NCBI GenBank assembly: GCA_029834535.1
Contig: JAQMWT010000577.1
Coordinates: forward strand, 43,485 to 107,484
Direction of reading: 5' to 3'
DNA from: Chrysophaeum taylorii
Taxonomy: Eukaryota > Sar > Pelagophyceae > Pelagomonadales > Pelagomonadaceae
DNA: 64,000 nucleotides
Shown: one piece after another, positions 11,024 through 20,519 of the stretch
How the letters are laid out: each line of letters begins with the position of its first letter
Position numbering within the stretch: the first letter of the stretch is position 1
The notes under the pieces: model-generated
The model's input: only the letters and a program-made list of their open reading frames with translations
The model's database searches: none
Told to the model about the DNA's origin: nothing
Made by a program: the position numbers and the translations under genes

Positions 11024-12698
11024 TTAGCATTAGCAATCATGTCACAGCAAAGGTCCGGGGACAAAGACAACAGAAAATTAATTTGGTACGCTGTGAAGTT
11101 ATGGGCGCGTGCCAATTCGCGAGTTGAGTAGTGTCGGATGCGATCAAGTCGTGGATCGTAAAGGATCATGCTCGCAAATCCACGAATGGTCGGGGTTGGT
11201 GTATGGATAGAATGAACTTTAGCACCCGTCTTTCTATCGCTAGATGTAATAAAGCCAAGGTACCTGCTTTGAGACAGATGCATGTCACTTAGAGAAAAAT
11301 TTTATCGATGAATTCAACGTGGTTGGAGTCGGAGTAAAAGACAAAAGAATCCTGAAGCACAGGTGAAGCGAAGGAAACAAGGGTTTGCACGAGGCGACGG
11401 GTATCTTGGGTTTCACTATTATGGTGGTAAGCTTGACACAACCAAAGAAAGCCGGCAACAGGATCGAGAGTAGCAGTCTTATCGATCCCTGATTCGTGTG
11501 TTCGAAAGGTGTAAGTCTCACCAAATGAATTAATGTGAGCCTGGTATTTAGAAGAATGATTAGTAACTGCAACGTCTCCACCTGTATGTCTTCCGCCTGT
11601 TATGTCGATAATGGAGGCGCTTGGGGATTTATTTAGAAATAACCTGTGCGATAGTTGGTTAGATTCGACAGTTGTAATGCGAAAAGACACAGGTAAGGTG
11701 GTAGAGTTTGGGAACAAGCGTCCCATAATATTATAGAGGATGACAAAGGCTTCGAGTTCAATAGGCGAAGTCATACACGTGAGGGGCTTTCTTGAATTCG
11801 TTGAGAATCCCAAGCGAAAGTTAGAAGTGCCCTCCATTTCGTCTTGGAATGGGTGTTCGGTCGTTTTATAGGAATGTAACCGGAGGAACAGCATGGTTAG
11901 TGTTTCTAGCTCGGTAAAAGTTAGGCGAACGGGCCCCGTGCGACTGAAGGTGCTGTAAGTTTTAGATATGGAAACAACTGGTACGTCAGAGAAGACTTGA
12001 GTCCATGGTTCCTCGAGTAGTAGCTTTCGACTTATGGTATTAGCGTGATCCGCAATATCCAGGAAGGAAGTGACTCTTTTATTGGGCCAAGAAGGCAAGT
12101 CTAGCGGGCCGGTGTTAAACTTGCAGGCGACGAGGATCCATCTTCGCCGTGCTTGGTAATCTCCACACAAGTAACAAGGAAAGCGATCACAAATGTCCAC
12201 TGTATAATGCATTGCAGTGAAAATCAGGCTAGCAACTCGTATATGATCTTCATATGATGCAGAGTGTGGTGGTGTCATCTCCATAAAAAGAACAAGGGGC
12301 TTTAAAAGCTCGAGTACACTTAGAGCACTTGGGAACAAAGAATCCTCCATATCTCGCTCGGAAGTTGATATAGATCTCCCATTAATTATGTTGCGATTAG
12401 TGCATGGGGAAGTCAATTCCACAATGTCAGAGTAGTATCTTGCACGTTCAGCGTGTGATGCTCGATGCAGATAGGTTAGGAACTTTGGTATGGACGGAAA
12501 CACTTCAATGGAATTGCCAAACCGTCTTCGAAGCATATGCGTAAGATTCTCATCGCTTTCAACAAGAACTTTAACGTTAATGTTGATTCGCAAGTCATTG
12601 GACGCGCAAGCCAATAATGCAGGAGTGGACAACCCCGAACAAAGTAGAGTTACAGTAGGTACTCGTGAACTAGAATTGGTCGTTACAGTATGAAGCAA
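11024..12698 (-). pseudogene. Copia-A C5-cytosine DNA methyltransferase
   Basis: The ORF 12698-11289 carries methyltransferase motifs in canonical order. Motif I-like VTLLCSGLSTPALL (residues 16-29) is followed by VESDEN for motif II (46-51). Motif IV is TSPCTNRN, with the catalytic Cys at about residue 99. Motif VI is LFMEMTPP, Glu about 140. Motif VIII is YQARRRWILVA, a perfect QxRxR at 182-186. A long target-recognition region follows. A 1-nt loss near 11287 (compare the copy ending at the right edge) moves the rest into frame 11283-11040: TPTPTI, motif IX HYSTRELAR, and motif X DMIANA, which SINE-1 splits from its continuation VIPAGTYHVIY. All signature residues are present, so the parent enzyme was probably active. 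It lies between protease and integrase. Confidence 0.85.
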
Positions 12699-12705
12699 GC
12701 TTGGG

Positions 12706-13416
12706 TTAAACTTGCGTCACACATTGGATGAGAAATGCTTGCGAACATAACTGTGAGTGTATGGACTCCAAAATGGTTTTAAGCCGCGGGACGTATATTA
12801 CACGTTCTAGGAGTTTGGAGTATAGTTTTAGCATCTCACGTTGTTCGTTGAAAGCACTTAATTTGAACTGCAAAGAGCGTAGTTCCATCTTTCGAGCTTT
12901 AGCTTGCTGTAGCGAATAGATTGGGAGCGTAGGTAATAAGTTGTTTAACCAAAACAAACTAATCTTGACGTTGTCGTCAATCTTGCTCTGGACAGATGAT
13001 TGTCCTTTAAACTCATCTCCATGGAGATGTATACCAAGCTTATCTTCTCCCCATTGAGTCATGCTGGTGATATGCAAATCAGGATCGTTATGTTGATTTT
13101 GTTTAGGTAGGAAAAGATCGACATATAGCTTGACGTATCCAACGTTAGGATGCATTGGGAGAGCAGGAATAACAGTTCTTATTATCATTGCGTGGGTGAT
13201 ACTTTGAGTGTCTGTAGCAGTCTGGATGGCGGGTGACAATGATTCGGGCAGTTTAACGATATGTAGTGGATCACCATCACGTTTAAAGTTAACCACGTGC
13301 TGAGAAGCACACGTGTCTGCATACCCAGGTGTAGTCATTAATGGTAACTTGTACTCATTGTACAATCCAAGCATTGTTGCATAACACGCATGTGTAGAGC
13401 TTTGACCAAAAAACAT
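12706..13416 (-). CDS. Copia-A aspartic protease region
   Basis: A 236-codon ORF with YADTCASQHVVNF (residues about 36-48), which aligns with the copia protease signature D-S/T-G-A-S-x-H; the Gly is replaced by Cys. The same DTCAS is present in the second family copy at about 61905-61945, so the Cys is a family feature rather than a random lesion. The domain should cleave the polyprotein. The ORF ends just upstream of the MTase ORF in a different frame, so a frameshift or a designed break separates them. A basic, helical C-terminal segment follows the protease fold. Family assignment is by motif and position. Confidence 0.7.
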   Translation of the reverse strand: MFFGQSSTHACYATMLGLYNEYKLPLMTTPGYADTCASQHVVNFKRDGDPLHIVKLPESLSPAIQTATDTQSITHAMIIRTVIPALPMHPNVGYVKLYVDLFLPKQNQHNDPDLHITSMTQWGEDKLGIHLHGDEFKGQSSVQSKIDDNVKISLFWLNNLLPTLPIYSLQQAKARKMELRSLQFKLSAFNEQREMLKLYSKLLERVIYVPRLKTILESIHSQLCSQAFLIQCVTQV

Positions 13417-13477
13417 ACTGAGTCATAAAACTTTGCGTTTGCTCGGAAGGTACAACGACAAGTGTAAAACCATTGTT

Positions 13478-14425
13478 TCATTTCGGAAGCAACCTCGGGG
13501 GGTCTGTACCATCCTCGTTTTCCCCGTCATGTTGATTATTGGGAGGCTCAGAATGAAGAGAGGTTTCCCGTGCTTGACGACGAACGATAGCATTCTGTGC
13601 TTTAGCATTTTTGTGCTGCAATAATGGTTGAGGAATATTATCGATTTCATCATCTTTGATATAAAGAAAAGTGTGAAACATCTTTTCCGTTTCAGCAGTC
13701 CCCCCCTGCTCCGCATCACTGGGGGGTGCTGCAGGAGCAGAAGTTTCAACTTGATCCTTTTCTTCTACGATGTGAGACTCTTTATCTGTCTCTAGAAGGT
13801 TCGAGATGGTGTTGGACATTGTATCAACGCGTGATAGGTATAGGTGAACTTGGGTGGCTTCCTCAGGATCAAGAGTCTGTGTAGAGGCTTGAGAAGCAGT
13901 GGTCCAGAGGGTACTTAGTAGACTTTCCATTTCTTCTTGTACTATTTTAGAGTCGGTAGAGGGATTGGGATTCGCTTCCTGTAATTTACCAAACAGATGG
14001 CGAAGACGGTCAACTTGATAAGTAGCCCGATCCATTAATGACATGTTGGAGCGTGAGTTGCGGTTAGTGGATTGTGAATAGACAGGACGGTCAAAACTGG
14101 TGCCTTTAACATTATAATTTGAAGGTGGACGATAGTAAGACGTGTCTCGAGGTGAGATGATAGACGCTTTGTCTTTAGCGTTACGAAGTTGATGAGCGTT
14201 GTAACCAGACTGTCCAGCGACAGTAGCTAACAGTGAGTAGGCATTGTTTAGCGAGTCGTGGAACTGATGAATGGTGTCCATCAATAATACTTTAGGTGGT
14301 TTAGTGGCGGTAGTACCAGGGATATGCGGGATCCACGATGCGGGTTTATGCAAGCGTCGGCTAGTTGAGAGCTTCGTCTCGTTATTTATCTTTAACCAGA
14401 ACTCCAGTTCATTCAGCGAGGGCAT
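13478..14425 (-). CDS. Copia-A gag, C-terminal part
   Basis: A 315-codon ORF; its first codons come from the SINE-2 junction, and true gag sequence begins at about LEFWLKIN (14405). It includes TYQVDRLRHLFGKLQ, a helical stretch, and an acidic, Glu/Thr-rich middle; no CCHC zinc knuckle is visible. The same protein is encoded at 60830-61790 by the second family copy. It probably forms the particle shell. Frame changes before the protease ORF. Confidence 0.65.
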   Translation of the reverse strand: MPSLNELEFWLKINNETKLSTSRRLHKPASWIPHIPGTTATKPPKVLLMDTIHQFHDSLNNAYSLLATVAGQSGYNAHQLRNAKDKASIISPRDTSYYRPPSNYNVKGTSFDRPVYSQSTNRNSRSNMSLMDRATYQVDRLRHLFGKLQEANPNPSTDSKIVQEEMESLLSTLWTTASQASTQTLDPEEATQVHLYLSRVDTMSNTISNLLETDKESHIVEEKDQVETSAPAAPPSDAEQGGTAETEKMFHTFLYIKDDEIDNIPQPLLQHKNAKAQNAIVRRQARETSLHSEPPNNQHDGENEDGTDPPRLLPK

Positions 14426-14723
14426 CCGCCCTCCCGGCGTAGGTTGGCACCTATTCGCCTCCCGGGCGGGCCGGTTGGCAGCCGGAACATTCGCAGTGGG
14501 ACGGGGTATGGCTGGGGGGCGAAGACGGAAGGTTATCGACGAGTTGGTTGTCAGTCACATCGCGGTCTCCTCGTCGCATGGCGACAAGCTTGATGGTCAC
14601 TCTCCGCCGGCCGACCTTTCGGCGCTCCTCGTCTACAGGCCCGTGTTTCCGGACTGGCCCCTGTCGGTCCGGCCTGGCTCCCATGCTCGGGAGAGGTCTG
14701 AAGTTAGTTAGTTCGTTAGTTCA
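14409..14723 (+). mobile_element. SINE-2, inside Copia-A gag
   Basis: A 5'-truncated copy beginning at about GCGAGGGCATCCGCC (14416) and ending in a GTTA-type tail (14702-14722). An 11-bp duplication AGAACTCCAGT flanks it at 14398-14408 and 14724-14734. The duplicated bases encode part of gag (LEF-W), so the insertion disrupts gag. Confidence 0.9.
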
Positions 14724-15003
14724 AGAACTCCAGTAACGGGCGAACGTCACTAGGATCCACTAGCCTTAAAACATCAGGATCGCGAGTCGAGTTCTTCCCC
14801 GAGCGTGTTTCGTAAAGTTTACACCATTCTAATAACGATTGTGCATAGCGCTCGTGGTCAGAGGGGTTGGCATATATACGACAAATCTCCTCGTGAGCCT
14901 CGAGTGCGATTATAGAATCGTTAAACTGAATTGATGCTTCGATTTGCCCCGGTTTGAAAAGCAAGAAGTTGTTCGACAAATACATGAGCGTACCAATTAA
15001 CAT
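14716..15003 (-). pseudogene. Copia-A gag, middle part
   Basis: A 95-codon ORF with EASIQFND and RPLLEF, matched by the second family copy at 60575-60823. It leads into SINE-2, whose removal would join it to the ORF 14425-13478. Upstream it connects to ORF 15830-15135 through about 130 bases with a frame break. No enzymatic motif. Confidence 0.6.
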
Positions 15004-15134
15004 TTAGAGACATTCGATTAAATTGTGATTTAAGTTCAGTGACATCCGTACAAGATACATTTCGTAGTAGTGATAGGATAATAACATCATGGCTCTGGTT
15101 TTATTGGGATGCGCAGTTTGCGAATAGATTTCCT

Positions 15135-15830
15135 TCAGTTGAGTCCCATGGCGAGGGCAGGGCGATCTTGAGATTCTAGATTGAAAAACGTGTACAAGAA
15201 CCCCGCGTAGGTCTCGCAGTGTTTAATCCAGTCGGCATTAGAAAGACCTGAGAAGGATATATTGGTTAGTGACGAATCATACACAATTGATTTAGGGAAT
15301 TGGGTGTTTAAATGGGTAAGTACAAGTTCAACATCCTCGTTTAATTCGGGACGAACAAGATTAAATGACTCTTGAAAGAAAAGTCGCTCAAGATCATTGC
15401 GCGCATCGGCGGATAGTTGATGAGTGTGGTTTACATGCCAAGTCCTTAAATGTTCGGGCAGGGCATCTTCATTAGGCAGATGTAGTTCGTTGATTTTCTC
15501 AGACTTCCATCGAGGGAAAATGATATTAACTTCGTGTTCGAGAAGTTGGTTGTACTCCGGGGCATTCCGCGTGTAAGCTTCATGTGAATCGAAGCGAAAC
15601 AACGCATCCGCATATGGGCTTGTCGTGTGGCTACGAAGCATTTCGAGCTGCAGACTGACCTTAGTTGAATTGTCTTTGAAACGAAGTCCTTCACTAAGCT
15701 TATCAACGGGAATTTGTTCCTGCTTATAGATATCTGTCGTCGATAATGATTTGGGTTTTGACATTGTTAAGAATGGATTAATTCTCGAGCAGTCAGTCTC
15801 TTGTTGGGGGAATGGGAGGAAAAAACCCAC
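15135..15830 (-). CDS. Copia-A gag, N-terminal part
   Basis: A 231-codon ORF, the first after the 5' LTR and primer-binding site, as expected for gag. The likely internal start is MSKPKSLSTT (about 15764), just after a shorter lead-in from 15830. It is rich in charged helical segments and has no zinc finger. The 5' gag of the Copia-B-like element at 57760 is unrelated, which supports two distinct copia families. Confidence 0.6.
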   Translation of the reverse strand: MGFFLPFPQQETDCSRINPFLTMSKPKSLSTTDIYKQEQIPVDKLSEGLRFKDNSTKVSLQLEMLRSHTTSPYADALFRFDSHEAYTRNAPEYNQLLEHEVNIIFPRWKSEKINELHLPNEDALPEHLRTWHVNHTHQLSADARNDLERLFFQESFNLVRPELNEDVELVLTHLNTQFPKSIVYDSSLTNISFSGLSNADWIKHCETYAGFLYTFFNLESQDRPALAMGLN

Positions 15831-16066
15831 GCAAGTTCCCGCGGCTTGTGTAGGGAAAATTTAATTTTATTAGTTATGTGAGTGCACATGGCCGGTGGCC
15901 GACCCAACTCGGTCACAAACCAACTTAACTGGTGGGCACGCACCGTCACACAACAGATATGTACAGTAGACCACCACCAATACATTGTCGCGTTGTACTC
16001 GTGATCAGGCGTAAACTGATCACTCCATTATACGCACAACACAGTTGGGCGGACTCACCTACGCAT
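15831..16066 (-). other. Copia-A untranslated leader
   Basis: About 235 bases between primer-binding site and gag. It should contain the packaging signal, but nothing specific is recognised. Confidence 0.5.
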
Positions 16067-16080
16067 CTGGGCCCATAACC
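16067..16080 (-). other. Copia-A primer-binding site, half initiator tRNA-Met type
   Basis: Minus strand reads GGTTATGGGCCCAG immediately after the 5' LTR. It is complementary to the anticodon arm (CUGGGCCCAUAACC) of eukaryotic initiator tRNA-Met. Priming from the anticodon region, using a half tRNA, is known for the Drosophila copia element. The same 14 bases are at 57448-57461. Confidence 0.85.
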
Positions 16081-16493
16081 TGGAGAGATTTGACCCTCTT
16101 CGGGTACATGGTAGAGACGGCGTGCAGTCTTAGGCGTGTACAGACCATTCCGCTTGTCACATGCTACTACACAAGGTAGGGATTTAGGCCCTAACTCCTC
16201 AAGGACATTAGGTCCCATAGAAGCGTTTACACTGACAACGAGGAACGAAGCCTCTTGTTAATTAAACAGAAAACCCCATACCTGACGGTACGCACCTGGA
16301 GGCCTACTCCTTGTTGGAAGAGAACTTCAGACTAATGCTTCATAGTCATGAATAAATAATTGCGGAAGGGGTAAGGAAGGAGGAAGCAGAGGGAAAGCCG
16401 TATTACGCGGAGAGAAAACCCTCAAGTATAAGGAGTGGAAAAGAGGGAGTAAGGAATGTCAGTGTCGTACACATTATAGTGTAGCGCTCTGGA
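16081..16493 (-). repeat. Copia-A 5' LTR
   Basis: 413 bp, direct repeat of 3790-4202 with only scattered substitutions. It is followed on the plus strand by the second copy of GTAGC (16494-16498). Confidence 0.93.
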
Positions 16494-17520
16494 GTAGCAG
16501 CGAAGATAAACAAGATGCACGCCGAGCATAAGCTCAACCTCCATACTATGGACGTCCCCTACTCGGACATTCTCATTCAAAAGCCCTCTGCTAAGCTTCT
16601 CTCTGACTTGGCTCCTACTTCGGAAATATTACGCGAACATTTTCCTCACTACTGTGGTACTAGTATTTACTTGTCTGTCACATGTCGCCCAGATATTACT
16701 ACTTTGTGCAACAAGTGCTGCAAGGGTATGCACAACCCTGAGCAGACCCACCTTTTCTCTTGTATGTTTTACTTCGCTATTTGAAGGGTACTCCGAATGA
16801 TTCTCTCGACTATTCATCCGACAGCCCCTATATTACGCCCTTTATTCTGCATCTGATCAGCACCTATTCTGAACTGCATCATCTTCGTTCGCCCATTATT
16901 TGTTTTACTGATGCCAGTTTCGCTGACCGTTCTGACCCTCGCTTAAGATCTCATTCTGGTTCATGTATTTTCGTCTTTGGCAATCTCGTATTCTGGTCTA
17001 GCAAACGCCAAACTCTTGCTGCCAAAAGCACCATGGAAGCTGAACTCATCGCCGGCAGCGCAGCCGCTGATGAATGTCAGTGGTTCTACAAAATCTTCTC
17101 CTCTCACCCTTATTTATTTTCACGTGATCAGCCTCACGCTATTCCCCTGCTTATTGATAACGCTAGCGCACTACATGTAGCTAATCACCCTAAAGTCAGT
17201 GCCCCCTCTCGTCATATCAACATACGAGAATTTCGCATTCGTGACTACCAAGCCAACTCGGTCATTCGCCCTCTCTTGTGTCCTACTCACTACGTATCGC
17301 TGATCACTTTCCAAGCTTCTTCCACGCAATTTATTCCACAAGTTCAAAAACGCCTACGGTGTTCACTCTACATCCTCTTCACCCCCATCCCATCAAGTTG
17401 CTCTTTCTGCTACTCTTCCACCGTACGACTCTGTCCAGTGCACTCTCTATGTTCTTGTCGATGGCAAGACGCTTTCTGCTTAGTTTGATCCACATTTCGC
17501 TCACCGAGTTCAATCTGTGA
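16494..17520 (+). pseudogene. Copia-B RT C-terminal end and RNase H
   Basis: Continuation of the RT interrupted at 3789. ORF 16515-16784 has the copia connection block (TCRPDITTLCNK, KGMHNPEQTH). A frameshift near 16765 leads to ORF 16760-17488 with LRYLKGTP and RNase H blocks CFTDASFADRSDP, SGSCIFVFGNLVFWSSKR and MEAELIAGS, then ASALHVANHP and IRDYQ. The tail is frameshifted again after about 17250. Decayed. Confidence 0.88.
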
Positions 17521-17525
17521 GGGCG

Positions 17526-17722
17526 TAGAGACAGAAAATTTGAATTAGGGTTAGTACCCCCCTATTCAAGGGTTAGTTCCCTTAACTTTAGCACCTTTTG
17601 ATTTAAGAAAACGCTGTGTTATTCACACCGGCGGTCCTCGTCCAAGGAGACAGATTCGAGGGCAGACTACCACTGCCCATCGCTCTGCTGAAGGGTAACA
17701 CAGTTGAAATTACTGTTCTCTA
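17526..17722 (+). repeat. Copia-B 3' LTR
   Basis: About 197 bp, starting TAGAGACAG and ending GTTCTCTA, so the ends form a short inverted repeat TAGAGA/TCTCTA. The related LTR at 57266-57447 has the same ends and is followed there by the primer-binding site, which fixes the boundary. The two LTRs are clearly diverged. Confidence 0.75.
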
Positions 17723-18021
17723 AGACCAAGGAACAGGAGATGGAGAGCGCCCCGGCCCCGGCTCCGGCCCCGGCGCACCCTCCGGCGTCGGCGTGGGGCC
17801 AAGACGATGAGCGTGATGTTCGCGAACGCGAATAAGAAGGCTCCGAAGAAGCCACCAGTCCGCAAGCCACCCAAGGGCAGGTTGTGGGACGCGGAAAAGG
17901 GGCAATGGATCCCCGACCCGAACGCGGAGGAGACCCCGGCTCTCTACAAGAAACCACCTCATCGGCCGAGAGAGAACACGGAGTGGGACGACACGAAGGG
18001 CCACGTCTACAAGAGCGGGCC
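17723..18021 (+). other. Unassigned 300 bp between Copia-B and Gypsy-A
   Basis: Contains a GC-rich stretch encoding alternating Ala-Pro, then an open frame from 17807 with KPPKGRLWDAEKGQWIPDPN, Lys/Pro-rich and hydrophilic, which runs into the Gypsy-A LTR. It may be the edge of an older gene or element that received both insertions. Not recognised. Confidence 0.4.
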
Positions 18022-18324
18022 TATGGCGGCACAGAAAAACACTCCCGACCCCCTGGTGACAAAGGGGGTACTCACCGACTTGCCCCAGACCTCACTGAAC
18101 GAGGCCAACACGGACTAGGGGTCGGTTATGCTCGCCACACACCTTGCTCACGCTCACCAAGCCTCTCAACTTGAGGATGGTAAGTTGGTTTATGATAGCA
18201 AGATACGCTTCTCTCGAGGGAGAGGTATGACGTCACTAGGAATGTAAGAGAAGGCGTCCCGTTGATCTGGTATCAAGCCTTGAGAAGGGGGGGTAAGCCT
18301 TTGCGGTCAGGAGTTGCCGCCACA
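18022..18324 (-). repeat. Gypsy-A 3' LTR
   Basis: About 303 bp; on the plus strand it starts TATGGCGGCACAG and ends GTTGCCGCCACA, giving an inverted-repeat pair around TGGCGGCA/TGCCGCCA. It is related to LTRs at 39551-39990, 46997-47312 and 56709-57030. Confidence 0.88.
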
Positions 18325-18353
18325 GGACTCCCTGGTGAGAATACGAGCTGCCC

Positions 18354-18716
18354 TCAGCGAGCTCGACGAGAATTACGAGCCTTGGCTGAATGAGCATCTC
18401 GGGAACGAATCTTCTTGTAGACGCGCTCGACGACAGGTTCGGGGACGCGTCCACTACGCAAAGTGAACTTAGGAATCAACACATCGATCTCATGCGGAGC
18501 GAAGTCGGTGACACAAGGAGTGGTACTGTTGTTGACCTTGGACTTTTCGGTGAAACTGCGACCGTCCACGTCCCTGTATTCCGGCTTGAGCTCGCGAGTA
18601 TAGAGATGCGAAGTAGGCTTGTAATAAGAAACCTTGTCATGGGGACCGAGATCGGCGTAAAAATGCAGAGCGACTCGATCATTCACAAAATCACAGGGCT
18701 CATGAACTTCAGCCAC
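18354..18716 (-). pseudogene. Gypsy-A polyprotein C-terminal domain
   Basis: A 120-codon end of the polyprotein, following the integrase after a frame break near 18720-18735. It contains RVALHFYADLGPHDK and then TPCVTDFAPHEIDVLIPKF, ending in a basic tail. The same arrangement ends Gypsy-B and Gypsy-D. It takes the place where many gypsy integrases carry a chromodomain, but it is not recognisably one. Confidence 0.7.
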
Positions 18717-18731
18717 GTAAGTCTTCTTTCG

Positions 18732-19688
18732 CTATTCGGACCGTTTGCTATCGGGGATCCGAAAGACAACGAACTTACCGTGCTTGAAATCATCCTGGAG
18801 GGTCTCCTTGGGTTTGGGCACGACTCGATCGACCATTGGAGAAACCATCACTGGGGTGATCTGACTGACATGAACACAACGGCGTTCAGGAGGATAATCA
18901 AGGGAGACAATCCTGTAAGTGACCGGAGACAGGCGTTCCAGAATAACGAACGGACCGCGCCATTCCGGTCGAAGCTTGTTCTGAAGAAAAGGGATGTAGA
19001 GCAGAACATGTGATCCTTCTTCATACTCCACATCGACATGGTCCGCATTGTAAGCGTGACGTTGTTTACGAAGGGCCTTCTCGCGAGCTTCATTCACCGT
19101 AGCAGCGTGGAATTTCAACCTCTCGCGAGTCTCTGCCACAACATCGGAGCGAGTTTTCGACAGGCGGCGGACATCAAGATCCATGATCGTAAAATCTGTC
19201 GGCAATAGAGGCTGCCGGTTGAGACGAAGCATGAAGGGTGAGATTCGAGTTCCCGGAGTGAACTTGCGATTGTAGCAAAAAGCAATATAATCCGCGAACT
19301 CGGGCCAGTCCGTGATCTTGCGGTCTTGAAGACATGCACGGAGGAAAGCCTTGATAAAGCGGTTGACCCTTACTGCAGGATTAGCCTGAGCATGATACGG
19401 AATCGTGGTACTATACCGGACATTGGAGAGATGACAAAACTCATCCATCAATTTGTTGACGAACTCTTTCCCGTTGTCGGTACGAATCCTCTGAGGTAGA
19501 TAACCTTTGAGTAATATATTCGCTACAAAAGACTCGAGGATTGACTCAGCAGTCTTATGGTGCAGTACGCCAAGAATCAAGAAATGAGAAAATGGATAAA
19601 AAAAGATGATGAGATGCGTCTCGGGACCGGCACTGGGCAAAGGTCCGAACAAATCCACACACAGGACGGCGCAATCACCATAACACAC
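18732..19688 (-). pseudogene. Gypsy-A integrase core (catalytic Glu altered)
   Basis: A 318-codon ORF. The rve core shows Asp in CVDLFGPL and Asp in IRTDNGKEF. The third acidic position, normally Glu as in Gypsy-D (HTERVNRF), reads PAVRVNRF here, so the catalytic Glu is Val. FCYNRKFTPGTRISPF and the KLRPEWRGPFVIL block follow, then the start of the C-terminal domain (FKHGKFVVFR). The enzyme should be inactive. It joins ORF 20469-19720 by a frameshift. Confidence 0.88.
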
Positions 19689-19719
19689 AGGTTGCTGAAG
19701 AAGACCTGCTCTCTTTGGT

Positions 19720-20469
19720 TCAGGCGTGCGAGCTTTCTTGCACTATACAACCAGCAATATAAGCACCCACTTCATTAGACATGTGGGGCCACCAAAAAAG
19801 TTCAAGTATCGACTGCACTGTACATTGACGACCCATGTGACCACCATTGAGAGGTGTGTCATGGTACAATCGGAAGATGCGCGTCCGTAAAGTCCGGGGT
19901 GCGACTATCATCGGGTGCAAATCAGGTGCGGCATAGAGGACTCCTTTCACCACTTGATAGCGACAATTGGCTCCGTATCCGTACCGACGAAGAGAATGGC
20001 CTTGAGCCATGCGATAACGAATGTCCTCGCAAGTACCATCAGTGATCTGCTCTTTGGCTATCTCTCCCAAAGTCAAATTATCCGGTATCTTGTCGATGTA
20101 CACTTGGCAATCATCGGCATCACGGACAATACTAGGTTGGGTCTGCAGACGTTGCTTATGACGCTGTCTCGTAGCGTGAGACGTGACCAATTGCATCGGA
20201 ACGTCGCGATCATCTTCGTCTTCCTCCACGGGCAACTCAGTCGTAACAAACGACAGAATGACATGGGACCCAGGTAAAGGTACTGCTTCATCATCGACAG
20301 GGCTAGGAAGTTCTTGGCACACTAGATACGCGTGGTTCAAGGGTTCACCAAACTCGTCCGTCTCGATGACATGATCTATAGGATTGCGAGAGAAACAGTC
20401 AGGGATACTCATTCCCGGCGACTTCCCTGGTTTGTAGCCCAATTCAGGATCGAAATTGGCGAGCCGCAT
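19720..20469 (-). pseudogene. Gypsy-A RNase H end, spacer and integrase zinc-binding region
   Basis: Starts in MRLANFDPELGYKPGKSPGM, the end of RNase H, followed by PDCFSRNPID. A spacer of charged residues precedes the H2C2-type region (LYHDTPLNGGHMGRQ, FWWPHM, YIAGC). A frameshift after IAGCIVQ breaks the last Cys and the join to the integrase core. Confidence 0.85.
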
Positions 20470-20519
20470 CGCTCATCGAGCCAACTGCCCAGACGAGTGC
20501 TTCGCCTTTCGTAAAAGCG

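Larger units (their letters stand above)
3790..16493 (-). mobile_element. Copia-A, near-complete 12.7-kb Ty1/copia element with C5-MTase and env-like ORF
   Basis: Minus-strand LTR element bounded by two 413-bp LTRs (3790-4202 and 16081-16493) and a GTAGC duplication. Order 5' to 3' on the minus strand: 5' LTR, primer-binding site (16067-16080), gag (15830-13478), protease (13416-12706), C5-MTase (12698-11024), GAG-pre-integrase and integrase (10620-about 8600), RT, RNase H (to 6425), env-like ORF3 (6036-4208), polypurine tract (about 4203-4212), 3' LTR. Two SINEs (10657-11023 and 14409-14723) have inserted. By eye the LTRs differ at roughly 15-20 positions, so the element is fairly young but now broken by frameshifts and SINEs. 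Confidence 0.93.
1..17722 (+). mobile_element. Copia-B, Ty1/copia retrotransposon, split by Copia-A
   Basis: A plus-strand copia element whose 5' part lies before the window. Visible order is MTase C-terminal half, GAG-pre-integrase, integrase, linker, reverse transcriptase, RNase H, 3' LTR (17526-17722). It is interrupted in the RT between 3789 and 16494 by the minus-strand element Copia-A; the 5-bp sequence GTAGC is present on both sides (3785-3789 and 16494-16498), and the RT reading resumes exactly after removal of the insert. Several frameshifts and stops show it is dead. Its LTR resembles that of the element starting at 57266, so the two probably belong to one family. Confidence 0.9.

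Noticed and set aside
18017-18021. Target-site duplication for Gypsy-A
   Set aside because: The 5' LTR is missing and the right end is a breakpoint, so no pair can be compared.
18390-19013. 207-codon plus-strand ORF
   Set aside because: Antisense shadow of the Gypsy-A integrase and C-terminal domain.
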